A DNA stretch of 64,000 bases from Elymus sibiricus (Eukaryota > Streptophyta > Magnoliopsida > Poales > Poaceae), in NCBI GenBank assembly GCA_039707655.1, contig CM077667.1, positions 158,328,642 through 158,392,641 on the forward strand, written 5' to 3'. Below are positions 64,000 to 64,000 of the stretch, in pieces; position 1 is the first letter of the stretch, and each line of letters opens with the position of its first letter. The notes beneath the pieces were generated by a model. That model was not told the DNA's origin. It was given only the letters and a program-made list of their open reading frames with translations, and made no database searches. The translations under genes were made by a program, and so were the position numbers.

Positions 64000-64000
64000 A

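Overview
The window looks like intergenic DNA from a large grass genome, most likely a Triticeae species (wheat, Aegilops, barley or rye). The reasons are long LTRs that begin TGATACG, a 470-bp LTR family that begins TGAGGGAGTCC, a Stowaway MITE, LINE fragments, and captured-gene debris of the kind found in CACTA elements. Family names such as Fatima, WHAM and Sabrina are recalled from memory of LTR termini and are not verified. I see no clearly functional housekeeping gene, no rRNA, tRNA or CRISPR array, and no prokaryotic feature.

Layout. (1) 1-836: the 5' end of a minus-strand Gypsy element (LTR plus start of gag). It lies next to the remnant 5' LTR of Gypsy A (884-9641), a degenerate gag-protease-RT-RNaseH-integrase element with an extra ORF before its 3' LTR. 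(2) 9642-11341: a LINE reverse transcriptase fragment into which Gypsy A inserted. (3) 11342-14801: AT-rich inverted arms, a CT microsatellite and unclassified sequence. (4) 14802-16786: 5' LTR and gag start of Gypsy D, then an abrupt switch. (5) 16787-43270: a CACTA-like mosaic of short subterminal-type repeats and gene copies. These are a B3-type gene on minus (17718-22229), a zf-XS-like pseudogene (30972-32029), an intact three-exon B3-like gene (37766-38668), an F-box/FBD pseudogene (to 40737) and a 3'-5' exonuclease pseudogene (41462-42198). No transposase was found. The mosaic is interrupted by a solo LTR (20440-22061) and by two pol-less Gypsy elements of one family, B (23174-27773, TSD tcgga) and C (32229-37109, TSD ccaca), and it includes a degenerate tandem array with units of roughly 340-400 bp. 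(6) 43271-61769: a small Glu-rich gene split by Gypsy E (43668-61675, minus), which is itself split by Gypsy F (48833-58124, plus, TSD ccaat). (7) 61770-64000: AT-rich spacer and a convergent, decayed Glu-rich gene on minus.

How the parts relate. Each insertion can be ordered by nesting, and LTR divergence agrees: F inside E has about 3.4% LTR divergence against about 6-7% for E in a sampled stretch. E and F both carry gag and protease but no RT or integrase, and both carry a long, intron-containing ORF on the opposite strand. They therefore look non-autonomous, with an added antisense gene. Several unrelated LTR types share an inverted repeat, mostly placed 36-46 bp upstream of a TATA box, whose stem sequence changes with pairing preserved. 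This is the most unusual sequence-level signal I found.
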